Source: Baffinella frigidus (taxonomy: Eukaryota; Cryptophyceae; Cryptomonadales; Baffinellaceae). Taken from it: DNA of 11,687 bases. The translations under genes were made by a program, and so were the position numbers. Position 1 is the stretch's first letter. The number at the start of each line of letters is the position of its first letter. The DNA is taken from the NCBI GenBank assembly GCA_026770585.1, contig MU646941.1:259113-270799 (forward strand). Direction: 5' to 3'. Under the pieces are notes generated by a model that saw only the letters and a program-made list of their open reading frames with translations, was not told the DNA's origin and did not search any database. Below are positions 1 to 5,505 of the stretch, piece by piece.

Positions 1-35
1 AGAAAACGAGTTTTAGAACTCGTTTTCTGAGATAA
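1..35 (+). mobile_element. Right end of a palindrome-bearing TTATC-type element, cut by the window edge
   Basis: Positions 1-28 are a perfect hairpin: AGAAAACGAGTT, a TTAG loop, then AACTCGTTTTCT. It is followed by GAGATAA. The same 35 bases occur at 11323-11357, where they form the right end of a longer element with a 4-bp target duplication. I therefore infer that the window begins inside a second copy ending at 35, with GACC at 36-39 as the possible target duplication. The left end is outside the window, so this cannot be confirmed here. Confidence 0.6.
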
Positions 36-85
36 GACCCTTGCCTGCCTCACAGCCACGCCAGGCCCTTGGGTAGGGTATTCCA

Positions 86-126
86 TGTGCGTTCTTGGAG
101 CCGTTTGTGCGTTCTTGGAGCCGTTT
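86..126. repeat. 20-bp tandem duplication, two copies
   Basis: The unit TGTGCGTTCTTGGAGCCGTT is present at 86-105 and again, identical, at 106-125. Perfect identity points to a recent duplication. Just downstream, ATGACTTTTGA occurs twice, near 139 and 168, as a weaker echo. No coding or regulatory role is visible. Confidence 0.85.
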
Positions 127-535
127 TCCTGCTAAAAGATGACTTTTGAGAACCATTTCCCCTGAAAATGACTTTTGAATACCCCCCCCTCCAGCCCTGC
201 TTGGCACTCAGCAGTGCAGCGCCTCTAGGGTCCACGGCAGGTCATGAGTCAGAATTTCAGGACGCAGCGATTCGTTTCCTGGTACTAAATAAGTGTGCGG
301 TCCCACGTGAGAGGCAGCTCCTCGTCCATGCCACGTCCGATTTGTTGCTCCGAATTTCGGGTCCGAGTACAAACTTTAAAATAAGACTTGTATCCGAAAA
401 TCCGACTTATGACCTGGCGTGGCACGTGCATTCTTCTTCGGCTTTTCACACAGCGGGCTACCAAGCGATTTTCGGTCCAAATCGGCCACCTTTCCGTTTC
501 CGTATCTTACCGTATCCGTAGGAACCCCCCTATGT
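127..535. other. Unassigned stretch, no recognised feature
   Basis: I see no repeat family, RNA gene or convincing coding frame here. A 117-codon open frame begins at 168, but it starts inside the short duplicated motif and shows no recognisable domain or codon pattern. The stretch has mixed composition, with short AT-rich runs near 370-415. Confidence 0.5.
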
Positions 536-636
536 CCCTACGGTATTGCCTACCGTAGGGTCCTATGTCTTATCGCTTATGGGTTATTCACGAAATAGGG
601 TCCTATGTCTTATCGCTTATGGGTTATTCACGAAAT
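536..636. repeat. 10-bp hairpin followed by a perfect 40-bp tandem duplication
   Basis: CCCTACGGTA at 536-545 pairs with TACCGTAGGG at 551-560 around the loop TTGCC. A 40-bp unit beginning AGGGTCCTATG starts inside the right arm at 557 and is repeated exactly at 597-636. The duplication breakpoint therefore falls within the hairpin, as expected of slippage or template switching at a secondary structure. The CCCTAC/GTAGGG hairpin resembles the interior of the CAGGGGTACC foldbacks, so it may be a solo fragment of one. Confidence 0.85.
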
Positions 637-793
637 GCCTTGGAAGTCCGCTGTGTGGTGTGGTTGGATGACTGGTGACTGGTGGCCTGCCCGAAACGAA
701 CCCCGCGCGTTGGAGCGGTGCAGCTTGCTCGAGGGTTGGCGGGACTGTCTCACTCACCGACTCCCTTGGCGTGTGTCGTGTGTCTCTTTCTCC

Positions 794-819
794 CTCTCTC
801 TCTCTCTCTCTCTCTCACA

Positions 820-865
<46 letters not shown>

Positions 866-878
866 CCTCTCTCTCTCC
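794..878. repeat. Compound microsatellite (CT)n-(AC)21-(CT)n
   Basis: A CT run at 794-816 is followed by ACAG, then 21 perfect AC dinucleotides at 821-862, then a short CT-rich run to about 877. The long AC run suggests active slippage. It explains the Ser-Leu and Thr-His open frames through this area, which are not genes. A shorter tract of the same CT-then-CA composition lies at 1359-1410. Confidence 0.97.
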
Positions 879-889
879 GTCAGGGCTCT

Positions 890-979
890 GAACGGTGGTG
901 GCGTTCCTCTCTGAACGTCTTGGCTTTCCTCTCTGAACGTCTTGGCTTTCCTGTCTGAACGGTGGTGGCGTGCCTCTCT
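890..979. repeat. 22/23-bp minisatellite, four copies in A-B-B-A order
   Basis: Four units all begin GAAC and end with CCTCTCT or CCTGTCT: 890-912, 913-934, 935-956 and 957-979. The outer two carry GGTGGTGGCG and the inner two GTCTTGGCTT. The A-B-B-A arrangement suggests B was duplicated inside an existing A-A pair, or that the copies exchanged sequence. It abuts the compound microsatellite. Confidence 0.85.
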
Positions 980-1249
980 TGTGCAGTGGCTCACCATGGA
1001 TGTGGCGTCCAAGGAGACTTGGTACCAGCCCCTCCCCTCCACCAATCTCATCTCGGAGCATAACAGATCTGTGGGTGAATACACTCATCCTAGCCTTCTT
1101 TTTATGCCTGAAATCGCATATCCAACTAATGGGGAGCCCGGCTTTCAGGGTTTCAGGGTGGGACCAAGCAGGTGTAGGCGAGAAGAGAAGGCGTGGCTTT
1201 CGTTAGGGCCAGACCACCCCGATGCAGGCTTCAGGGCTAGATCGCCAGA

Positions 1250-1285
1250 CCACTCAGATCAGGGCTGCAGCCCTGCCCTGAGTGG
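1250..1285. repeat. Palindrome, 36 bp
   Basis: CCACTCAG at 1250-1257 pairs with CTGAGTGG at 1278-1285, and CAGGGCTG at 1260-1267 pairs with CAGCCCTG at 1268-1275. AT faces CC at 1258-1259 and 1276-1277, leaving one internal mismatch pair. There is no loop, so extrusion would form a cruciform. The preceding 270 bases from 980 contain only a short TTTCAGGG duplication near 1142, and I assign nothing else there. Confidence 0.8.
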
Positions 1286-1358
1286 TGTATCCCCGTCGCG
1301 AGAGAGAGAGCGGGGAGTAGCACCTTGCACTTGAACTGCTCTGTCTCGCTTCTTTCTA

Positions 1359-1377
1359 TCTCTCTCTCTCTCTTCGT

Positions 1378-1410
<33 letters not shown>
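1359..1410. repeat. (TC)n-(TC)n-(CA)n microsatellite
   Basis: TC runs at 1359-1373 and 1379-1393, split by TTCGT, pass into a CA run ending at 1410. The CT-before-CA order matches the longer tract at 794-862. The two may be relics of a duplicated segment or independent outcomes of the same composition. A short GA run lies just upstream near 1300-1310. Confidence 0.95.
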
Positions 1411-1527
1411 TCAACACCCAGGACCGGGGGGCTGCGATAGGTGGGTGGGGCGATGCACCCAGATCACCTCCCCCATGCAGAGTGAGTGAGGCGATGCAGA
1501 AGCGGTACGAGGTTGGCCCAGCGTGGC

Positions 1528-1589
1528 TGCCATACTGGTCAAACACTTGCCATACTGGTCAAACACTCGCCGAGGGTGCACCCTCGGCG
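1528..1589. repeat. 20-bp tandem pair followed by a perfect 22-bp palindrome
   Basis: TGCCATACTGGTCAAACACT occurs at 1528-1547 and again at 1548-1567. It is followed directly by an uninterrupted palindrome at 1568-1589, CGCCGAGGGTG / CACCCTCGGCG. Both lie just upstream of the MITE target flank at 1594. Confidence 0.9.
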
Positions 1590-1612
1590 TGCGGTGCAAC
1601 TTGAGAGCAGTT

Positions 1613-1752
1613 TTATCCGGGGAACCCTATTTCTCTTTCATTTGATGGCAACGAAAATTACTACGCAATTCGTTCTTACTAGTAATATTAAAGAACGTGT
1701 GTAGTAATTTTGATTGCCATCAAATGAAAGAAAAATAGGTTTCCCCGGATAA
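1613..1752. mobile_element. TTATC-family MITE with 4-bp target duplication AGTT
   Basis: This 140-bp element starts TTATCCGGGG and ends CCCCGGATAA. Its terminal inverted repeats are about 64 bp with a few mismatches and leave only a short spacer near 1677-1690. The inner arms carry AAAATTACTACGCA and TGTGTAGTAATTTT. AGTT flanks both sides, at 1609-1612 and 1753-1756. The outer flanks match the uninterrupted sequence at 9312-9356, which has no element, so the insertion boundary is supported independently. It has no coding capacity and is non-autonomous. The 4-bp duplication is unlike Tc1/mariner (TA), PIF/Harbinger (3 bp) or hAT (8 bp). Superfamily is unassigned; some 4-bp-duplication groups such as Sola and Ginger are possibilities only. 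Confidence 0.9.
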
Positions 1753-1858
1753 AGTTGGTGAACCCGAGTGAGGCAGAGCTAGTACCCCCCGCTCCCCCAG
1801 GTGCCGCGTGTGCAATCCAACATCTAGATGCGTGGCTGGTGCGCCCTTGACGTGCGGT

Positions 1859-2200
1859 GCACCCGTGGCTCAAGCACCCCTGCCTCAAGCGCCCGTGGCT
1901 CAAGCACCCCTGTCTGAAGCGCCCGTGGCTGAAGCACCCCTGCCTCAAGCGCCCCTGCCTCAAGCGCCCCTGTCTGAAGCGCCCCTGCCTCAAGCGCCCC
2001 TGTCTGAAGCGCCCCTGCCTCAAGCGCCCCTGTCTGAAGCGCCCCTGCCTCAAGCGCCCCTGTCTGAAGCGCCCCTGCCTCAAGCGCCCCTGTCTGAAGC
2101 TCCCGTGGCTCAAGCTCCCGTGACTGAAGCACCCGTGACTGAAGCGCCCGTGGCTGAAGCACCCGTGGCTGAAGCACCCGTGGCTGAAGCGCCCGTGGCG
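1859..2200 (+). repeat. 15-bp minisatellite, about 22 copies, with a 30-bp higher-order unit
   Basis: The unit is GCnCCCsTGnCTsAA with variable second and fourth positions. About 22 full copies run from 1859 to 2188, plus a partial one. In the middle, variants with CTGCCTCAA and CTGTCTGAA alternate in near-identical 30-bp pairs, showing recent homogenisation. Because 15 is divisible by three, several frames on both strands stay open. The + frame from a GTG at 1808 to 2356 reads as pentapeptides APLPQ, APLSE, APVAE and similar. That could be a Pro/Ala-rich repeat protein exon, but it lacks an ATG start, and its tail runs through the left end of a mobile element. I treat it as a minisatellite first. 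Confidence 0.9.
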
Positions 2201-2324
2201 TGCGCCACCAAGGGTGTTCTCAGATGCATTGCGCGCCCTAGTGGCTATACGTCTCGAGGTAGTGAATTCACTGTAAATTCAGTGGATTTGTACCAGATTA
2301 CGCCCTGGTCAAATGACCCAGACG

Positions 2325-2429
2325 TATCCCTTAAGTGCCCAGGTAGTCAAAATTGACGGCCAAGAGGTCCTAGGCAGGTCCTAGGGCCCTACCGTAGGGC
2401 GTATGAGCCTACTGGGCACTTAAGGGATA
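2325..2429. mobile_element. Short TIR element, TATCCCTTAAG ends
   Basis: TATCCCTTAAGTGCCCAG at 2325-2342 is the exact reverse complement of 2412-2429. The 69-bp interior contains GGTCCTAGG motifs and the small palindrome CCCTACCGTAGGG, a sequence type also found inside the CAGGGGTACC foldbacks, suggesting exchange or shared descent. If the outer TA on each side is the target duplication, the element is 2327-2427. No longer flanking duplication is visible. It has no coding capacity. Confidence 0.75.
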
Positions 2430-2435
2430 GCCACT

Positions 2436-2494
2436 AGTCCCGCTACCCTAGTCCATCAGCCCTAGTTTAGTCCCGCATCCCTGATCCATCAGCC
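2436..2494. repeat. About 26-bp imperfect direct repeat
   Basis: 2436-2462 and 2469-2494 both begin AGTCCCGC and end CCATCAGCC, with small differences between. A third partial echo, CTAGTCCCTGAG, follows near 2500. Confidence 0.7.
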
Positions 2495-2550
2495 GTATTC
2501 TAGTCCCTGAGACCGCATTCGTGTTGGAGCGATGGGCACCCGCTAGCGTG

Positions 2551-2598
2551 CCCCTGGTGGGTGTGGTGGTGCCTACCACACCCACTGGGAGAGAGAGA

Positions 2599-2636
<38 letters not shown>

Positions 2637-2685
2637 GAGGGAGAGAGAGAGAGAGGGAGAGTAGGCACCACCACACCCACTGGGG
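2551..2685. repeat. (GA)n microsatellite enclosed by 25-bp inverted repeats
   Basis: CCCCTGGTGGGTGTGGTGGT and following bases at 2551-2576 match the reverse complement of 2661-2685 apart from a one-base indel and adjacent substitution. Between them is a GA/GGA tract of about 75 bp at 2587-2661. A shorter internal partner, CCACACCCACTGGGA, at 2577-2590 could also pair with the left arm. The arrangement looks like a small foldback whose loop filled with GA. The purine strand could form triplex DNA. No coding meaning. Confidence 0.85.
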
Positions 2686-2817
2686 ATGCGTGCTCCCTTG
2701 GAAGCTAGCGCGTGGTGGGGCAGGCGCGGCCTTGGCGGAAGTGTGTTCGTTGTGAGGCGCTCACCCTTGGAGCCCTTTTACCCGAGGCGGGCCCGTCCAG
2801 GACCCGGTCCTCACATT

Positions 2818-2876
2818 CGTGAGGCACGCCTACGCAGAGGTCGTGAGGCACGCCTACACAGGGGTCACGCAGGGGT
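2818..2876. repeat. 24-bp tandem repeat, two copies plus a partial
   Basis: CGTGAGGCACGCCTACGCAG begins copy one (2818-2841) and CGTGAGGCACGCCTACACAG copy two (2842-2865). A truncated CACGCAGGGGT follows to 2876. Upstream of 2818 to about 2690 I see nothing assignable. Confidence 0.85.
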
Positions 2877-2902
2877 GGCGGCTGACGGCGGATACGTGTG
2901 AA

Positions 2903-3082
2903 GGGGACACAGGGGCGGCGAATGGCCGATAAGGGGTACCTCGCTCATAAGAAACCGCCCCCCCCCTAGGACCACCGTAGGGCCATAGGCATGGTCCCTA
3001 CTGTAGGGTCCTAGGGGGAGGCGGTTTCTTATGAGCGAGGTACCCCTGTAGGGGACACAGGAGTGGCGGCGAATGGCCGATA
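2903..3082. repeat. About 30-bp tandem duplication interrupted at its junction by a foldback
   Basis: A unit beginning GGGGACACAGG and ending GGCGAATGGCCGATA occurs at 2903-2931 and 3051-3082; the second is 3 bp longer. The foldback at 2932-3048 sits exactly between them. Removing the element and one TA restores a direct head-to-tail junction GATA-GGGG, so the duplication predates the insertion. TGTGGTTTGTGGTTTG follows from about 3086. Confidence 0.85.
2932..3048. mobile_element. CAGGGGTACC foldback element, copy 1
   Basis: This 117-bp element has long inverted arms reading GGGGTACCTCGCTCATAAG at the left and its complement CTTATGAGCGAGGTACCCC at the right, then GAAACCGCC and C-rich tracts. 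The interior reads CTAGGACC, GTAGGG, ATGGTCC, CTAGGG. TA flanks both sides (2930-2931 and 3049-3050), and the tandem-repeat context reconstructs a clean TA target. The left terminus lacks one base relative to CAGGGG. TA target duplications are typical of Tc1/mariner-type MITEs. Reading through the arms gives spurious peptides such as TSLIRNRLPLGPYS. Confidence 0.92.
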
Positions 3083-3104
3083 GGTGTGGTTTGTGGTTTG
3101 TGGT

Positions 3105-3547
3105 TTGGGGGGATAGGCGTGCTTCTGGGCCCACGTCGCTTTGCCCCACGAGAGAAGCGTAGTCATAACCTGCACGCGGTGTCCAGCCAGAGAGAGAGAG
3201 AGTTGATTGCAGACCAGCGCGCCATGCCGTGGCAGAACACGCCCTGGATGCTTCACTGTTCACTGCTTGACCCCCCACCGGCCTGACACCCCCGAAGCGA
3301 GCAACCGCGGCTCGTCACCTGTCCGACTGAGGCTCACAACCCTCACCACTCCCAGGTGCAAGGGTGGCACGGACCGCCTGACCACGGAGCCGAACTGTGC
3401 GCAGTTCCTGCCCAAGCCCGCGGGCGCCGTCTAGATCCCGCGTAACCTCTCGTTTGTAAAGCGGCTCTGCAACCTCTCGGCGCTCCAAATGGCTGTGGAA
3501 CCTGTCGGAGGTCCGAACGGCCGTGTAAAGGCTGACTGCCAAGACAT
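3105..3547. other. Unassigned stretch
   Basis: Apart from a short GA run at about 3190-3200, I see no family repeat, RNA gene or credible coding frame. Open frames on the minus strand from 3830 to 3315 and below cross the 16-bp minisatellite and are probably accidental. Confidence 0.45.
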
Positions 3548-3627
3548 GGCTGGCAAGGCATATGTCTGGCAAGGCATATGTCTGGCTAGGCATATGTCTG
3601 GCAAGAGGCATGTCTGGCAAGGAATAT
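3548..3627. repeat. 16-bp minisatellite, five copies
   Basis: The unit GTCTGGCAAGGCATAT is repeated five times head to tail with substitutions, starting at 3548, 3564, 3580, 3596 and 3612. Two copies are near-perfect and the fourth and fifth diverged. The unit is not divisible by three, so a reading frame through it cycles phases, which argues against coding. Confidence 0.9.
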
Positions 3628-3926
3628 GTCTTCCAGCGCGTGCCGTCGAGCAACGCGCCTCCCCTGTCATCTAACGTCAGCCAGCCGTGACGGTGCGTGA
3701 CGGCGCCTCCCTTGCGAGACGAGCTCGGGCGGCGGCGGCAGGGTGTGAGTGTCCCAGTGGGGATGTGAGAGCCAGGAATGAAGGTCTTGTCTTTGGAAGC
3801 GGGCCTGGGTGTCGCGGGCAGCGGGGCCATTCCCGTTGACTACAGGGGTACTTAGCTCATAAGAAACAGCCGCGCCCCCCGAGGACCTCCACAGGGCCCT
3901 AGGCATAGGCCAACTGTAGGGGTCTA

Positions 3927-4026
3927 CAGGGGTACCTCGCTCATAAGAAACTGCACCCCCCCTAGGCATGGGCCTACTGTAGGGTCCTCTAGGGGGCGGC
4001 GGTTTCTTATGAGCGAGGTACCCCTG
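3927..4026. mobile_element. CAGGGGTACC foldback element, nested copy 2
   Basis: This 100-bp element is CAGGGGTACCTCGCTCATAA to TTATGAGCGAGGTACCCCTG. TA stands at 3925-3926 and 4027-4028. The interior is shortened relative to the 117-bp copy: it has CTAGGCATGGGCC and GTAGGGTCC but lacks the CCACCGTAGGG segment. The arms are almost perfect complements, suggesting a young insertion. Confidence 0.9.
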
Positions 4027-4047
4027 TAGGCCAACTGTAGGGGTCTA

Positions 4048-4165
4048 CAGGGGTACCTCGCTCATAAGAAACAGCCCCCCCCTAGGACCCTACAGTAGGA
4101 CCATGCCTAGGGTCCTATGGTGGTCCTAGGGGGGGGGGCGGTTTCTTATGAGCGAGGTACCCCTG
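4048..4165. mobile_element. CAGGGGTACC foldback element, nested copy 3
   Basis: The left end is CAGGGGTACCTCGC with TA at 4046-4047. The right end is GCGAGGTACCCCTG, followed by AA rather than TA. The arms are near-perfect complements including the C- and G-runs. The interior carries CTAGGACC, CTACAGTAGG, ACCATGCCTAGGG and TGGTCCTAGG. It is about 118 bp, with no coding capacity. Confidence 0.9.
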
Positions 4166-4268
4166 AAGGAGGAGGCGGTTTCTTGTGAGCGAGGTGCCCC
4201 TGTAAACCTCAAGTTGATTTGATTGGCGCCTCGCGACGAGACTGGCCCGTCCTGCGATCCTCTGCACC

Positions 4269-4371
4269 GGGGGGCCTGAATGTGATCCGAAAGGAAGCAT
4301 GGCCTTTCTACAGAACAAGTTCCGGTGTCCGCCTATGTTGGGAGCTCGAAGAACCTAAAGGACCTAAAGGA
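4269..4371 (+). mobile_element. CCTAAAGG SINE-like repeat, copy 1
   Basis: This roughly 103-bp unit starts GGGGGGCCTGAATGTGATCC, passes through CTATGTTGGGAGCTC and ends in the tandem tail ACCTAAAGGACCTAAAGGA. ACTGGCCCGTC occurs exactly at 4241-4251 upstream and again directly after the tail at 4371-4381, resembling a target duplication. A short tandem-repeat tail and flanking direct repeats suit a SINE-like retroposon. I could not identify a convincing pol III A box or B box, so that class is inference. It forms the left arm of a foldback with the next copy. Confidence 0.75.
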
Positions 4372-4382
4372 CTGGCCCGTCG

Positions 4383-4466
4383 TTGAGGTCCGTGAGGTTC
4401 TTCGAGCTCCCAGCATAGGCGGACACCGCAACTTATCTCCTGCAGAAAGGCCATGCTTCCTTTCGG
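4383..4466 (-). mobile_element. CCTAAAGG SINE-like repeat, copy 2, inverted
   Basis: This is the reverse complement of copy 1 from GAACCT back to CCGAAAGGAAGC (4287-4356 against 4395-4466), with a degraded tail GAGGTCCGTGAGGTTC. Together the copies make a 180-bp foldback with about 70-bp arms. Either two insertions landed head-to-head, or one copy was duplicated by template switching; the close similarity of the arms favours the latter. Confidence 0.8.
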
Positions 4467-4629
4467 GGCAATGGACACCTGGGGAACATTTACCACACAA
4501 CTTGGACACAATGGGAACTATTGAAATGTCAGCAATCTGTCGGTCATGGAGACAATTGGACACACTGTCAAGGCTCTCTTCGCATTTTACAATGATCCAC
4601 ACACTCATCTAGAACTTTCTGCTGACGGA

Positions 4630-4746
4630 CCTGGTCATAATCCCTGGTCATAATTCCACCTGGAATGTTCTTTACAACTGGTCACCTGGTCATAATTCCT
4701 TCCGGTTTACACCAGTCTCCTGGTCATAATTCCTTCTGGAATGTTC
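4630..4746. repeat. CCTGGTCATAATTCC repeats, four copies
   Basis: The motif occurs at 4630-4643, 4643-4657, 4685-4699 and 4719-4733. The second and fourth are parts of a longer pair, in which CTGGTCATAATTCC continues through two variable bases into CTGGAATGTTC (4644-4670 and 4720-4746). The interval 4467-4629 has nothing recognisable. Confidence 0.85.
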
Positions 4747-4759
4747 ATGATCCCTGGAT

Positions 4760-4851
4760 GCGTCTCTTCGGAGCTCCGAGGGGATTGCGTGTCGAGATCA
4801 CGACAGCGGAGCTACCGACACGAACACCCCATCGAGAACTTGAAGAGACGC
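4760..4851. repeat. Imperfect foldback, about 35-bp arms
   Basis: GCGTCTCTTCGGAGCTCCGA at 4760-4779, continuing to GTGTCG at 4794, is roughly complementary to 4816-4851 (CGACACG ... GAAGAGACGC). There are several mismatches in the middle of the arms. No target duplication is evident. Probably an aged foldback. Confidence 0.6.
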
Positions 4852-4884
4852 CCCGCCAATTAAGGGACGCCCCGTGAATTAAGG
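4847..4884. repeat. 19-bp tandem repeat, two copies
   Basis: GACGCCCCGCCAATTAAGG at 4847-4865 is followed directly by GACGCCCCGTGAATTAAGG at 4866-4884; two bases differ. It begins at the right end of the preceding foldback arm. Confidence 0.9.
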
Positions 4885-4913
4885 TGCTACCTACACCACT
4901 GTGGCCCATCCAA

Positions 4914-5016
4914 AATAGAAAAAACATGACGCTCCGCGTCATGTTTTTTCTATTCCCCTCACGTGGCGCTTCGCGCCACGTGTTGGCGCGAAGCGCCGTT
5001 GAGCGCGAAGCGCCAC
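4914..5016. repeat. Hairpin cluster with GCGAAGC/GCTTCGC cores
   Basis: The first hairpin has 19-bp perfect arms (AATAGAAAAAACATGACGC) and a 3-base TCC loop at 4914-4954. It is followed by CACGTGGCGC-TTC-GCGCCACGTG at 4960-4982, GGCGC-GAA-GCGCC at 4985-4997 and GCGCGAAGCGC near 5003-5013. The DNA heptamer GCGAAGC is known to form an unusually stable mini-hairpin; it or its complement occurs three times here. CGCCACGTGTTG is also directly repeated. The first hairpin's T-run superficially resembles a bacterial terminator, but nothing else here is bacterial. Confidence 0.85.
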
Positions 5017-5039
5017 GTGTTGAGTCACATATAAATTTC

Positions 5040-5124
5040 AACACGTCCGAACACATGCCTTGTGAACGGACGTGTTATCTTGTAGTAAAGTCCCGGACAG
5101 AAGGGGAAGTTCCCCAACTGTCCG
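5040..5124. repeat. Two further imperfect hairpins
   Basis: AACACGTCCG at 5040-5049 pairs with CGGACGTGTT at 5067-5076, with inner CACA/TGTG pairing around TGCCT. CGGACAG at 5094-5100 pairs with CTGTCCG at 5118-5124, with GGGGAAGTTCCCC inside. With the preceding cluster this makes at least five stem-loops in about 210 bases. TTGTAGTAAAG lies between the two. Confidence 0.75.
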
Positions 5125-5160
5125 TCAGCACGCAAATTGTTCCCCAGCTATCCACGCCCC

Positions 5161-5190
5161 CTTCCTTTCGGATCGCATCAAGCCCCCCCC
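5161..5190 (-). mobile_element. 5' fragment of the CCTAAAGG SINE-like repeat
   Basis: Read on the minus strand, this gives a G-run, CTTGATGCGATCCGAAAGG and AAG, matching the first about 30 bases of the full copies at 4269 and 5632. The body and tail are missing. A similar fragment, CTTTCGGATCGCGTTAG, lies at 10041-10057. Confidence 0.6.
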
Positions 5191-5247
5191 TGTACAGAGG
5201 ATCGCGGCAGAAACTGGCTAAAGTGTGAGCCTCGGTCGGACAGGTGA

Positions 5248-5263
5248 TGAGCCTCGAGGCTCA
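5248..5263. repeat. 16-bp perfect palindrome
   Basis: TGAGCCTCGAGGCTCA is its own reverse complement. GTGAGCCTCGG occurs about 25 bases upstream, so the left half is also directly repeated. No function is apparent. Confidence 0.7.
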
Positions 5264-5310
5264 CATAAAGGGATCACATCAGATTTACGCCTCGTGACGC
5301 GGCTGATCCG

Positions 5311-5500
5311 GGGGAGAAAGCGGCTTTACTGCACTGCCAGGGCGGAGTTTTTGTGTTAGTCAACTTACCTGCGAATGTGTAGTAAAGAAGTACCCATTAC
5401 GGGGACCTCGTTTCTAAGTTGACAGATTTTGTGGGTGAATTGACTTTTACAAAATATCCGGCCTGGCAGTGTACTGAGGTCAAGCCGCTTTCTCGCTCCC
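5311..5500. mobile_element. Long foldback sharing a core with the 11180-11357 element
   Basis: GAGAAAGCGGCTT near 5314 pairs with AAGCCGCTTTCTC ending near 5494. Further matching segments are CACTGCCAGG/CCTGGCAGTG and GTCAACTTA/TAAGTTGAC, with an 8-base indel between arms. The right arm at 5415-5446, TAAGTTGACAGATTTTGTGG then GTGAATTGACTT, closely matches 11291-11321. The loop holds TGTGTAGTAA at 5376-5385. A clean target duplication is not visible, so exact ends are uncertain. Confidence 0.7.
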
Positions 5501-5505
5501 CAGCA

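Larger units (their letters stand above)
3841..4204. mobile_element. Outer CAGGGGTACC foldback split by nested copies
   Basis: The left arm starts TACAGGGGTACTTAGCTCAT at 3841. A matching right arm (GGCGGTTTCTTGTGAGCGAG, then GTGCCCCTGTA) ends at 4204. Between these diverged arms sit two complete, less diverged copies at 3927-4026 and 4048-4165. The sequence GGCCAACTGTAGGGGTC precedes each inner copy, so a local duplication accompanied or followed the insertions. The outer arms are the most mutated, consistent with being oldest. Confidence 0.8.

Noticed and set aside
168-521. 117-codon + strand open frame as a gene
   Set aside because: No recognisable domain, codon pattern or start context, and it begins inside a short duplicated motif.
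605-1088. Open frames across the CT/AC microsatellite on both strands
   Set aside because: Their length comes from dinucleotide repeats lacking stop codons; they translate to Ser-Leu, Thr-His and Val-Cys runs.
1808-2356. A confident 182-residue Pro/Ala-rich protein gene
   Set aside because: No ATG start, several other frames are equally open because the unit is 15 bp, and the 3' end runs into a mobile element. Kept only as a possibility.
3548-3627. CRISPR array
   Set aside because: Units are 16 bp head to tail with no unique spacers, and nothing Cas-like is present.
4310-4335. Pol III B box at GTTCCGGTGTCC
   Set aside because: It only loosely resembles GGTTCGANNCC and there is no partnered A box, so I did not use it as evidence.
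4333-4612. Overlapping + and - strand open frames of about 90 codons as genes
   Set aside because: They run through the arms of the inverted SINE-like pair, so the sequence explains itself as repeat.
4914-4954. Rho-independent transcription terminator
   Set aside because: The stem and T-run look right, but the A-run/T-run lie within the stem, the context is eukaryotic, and it belongs to a hairpin cluster.
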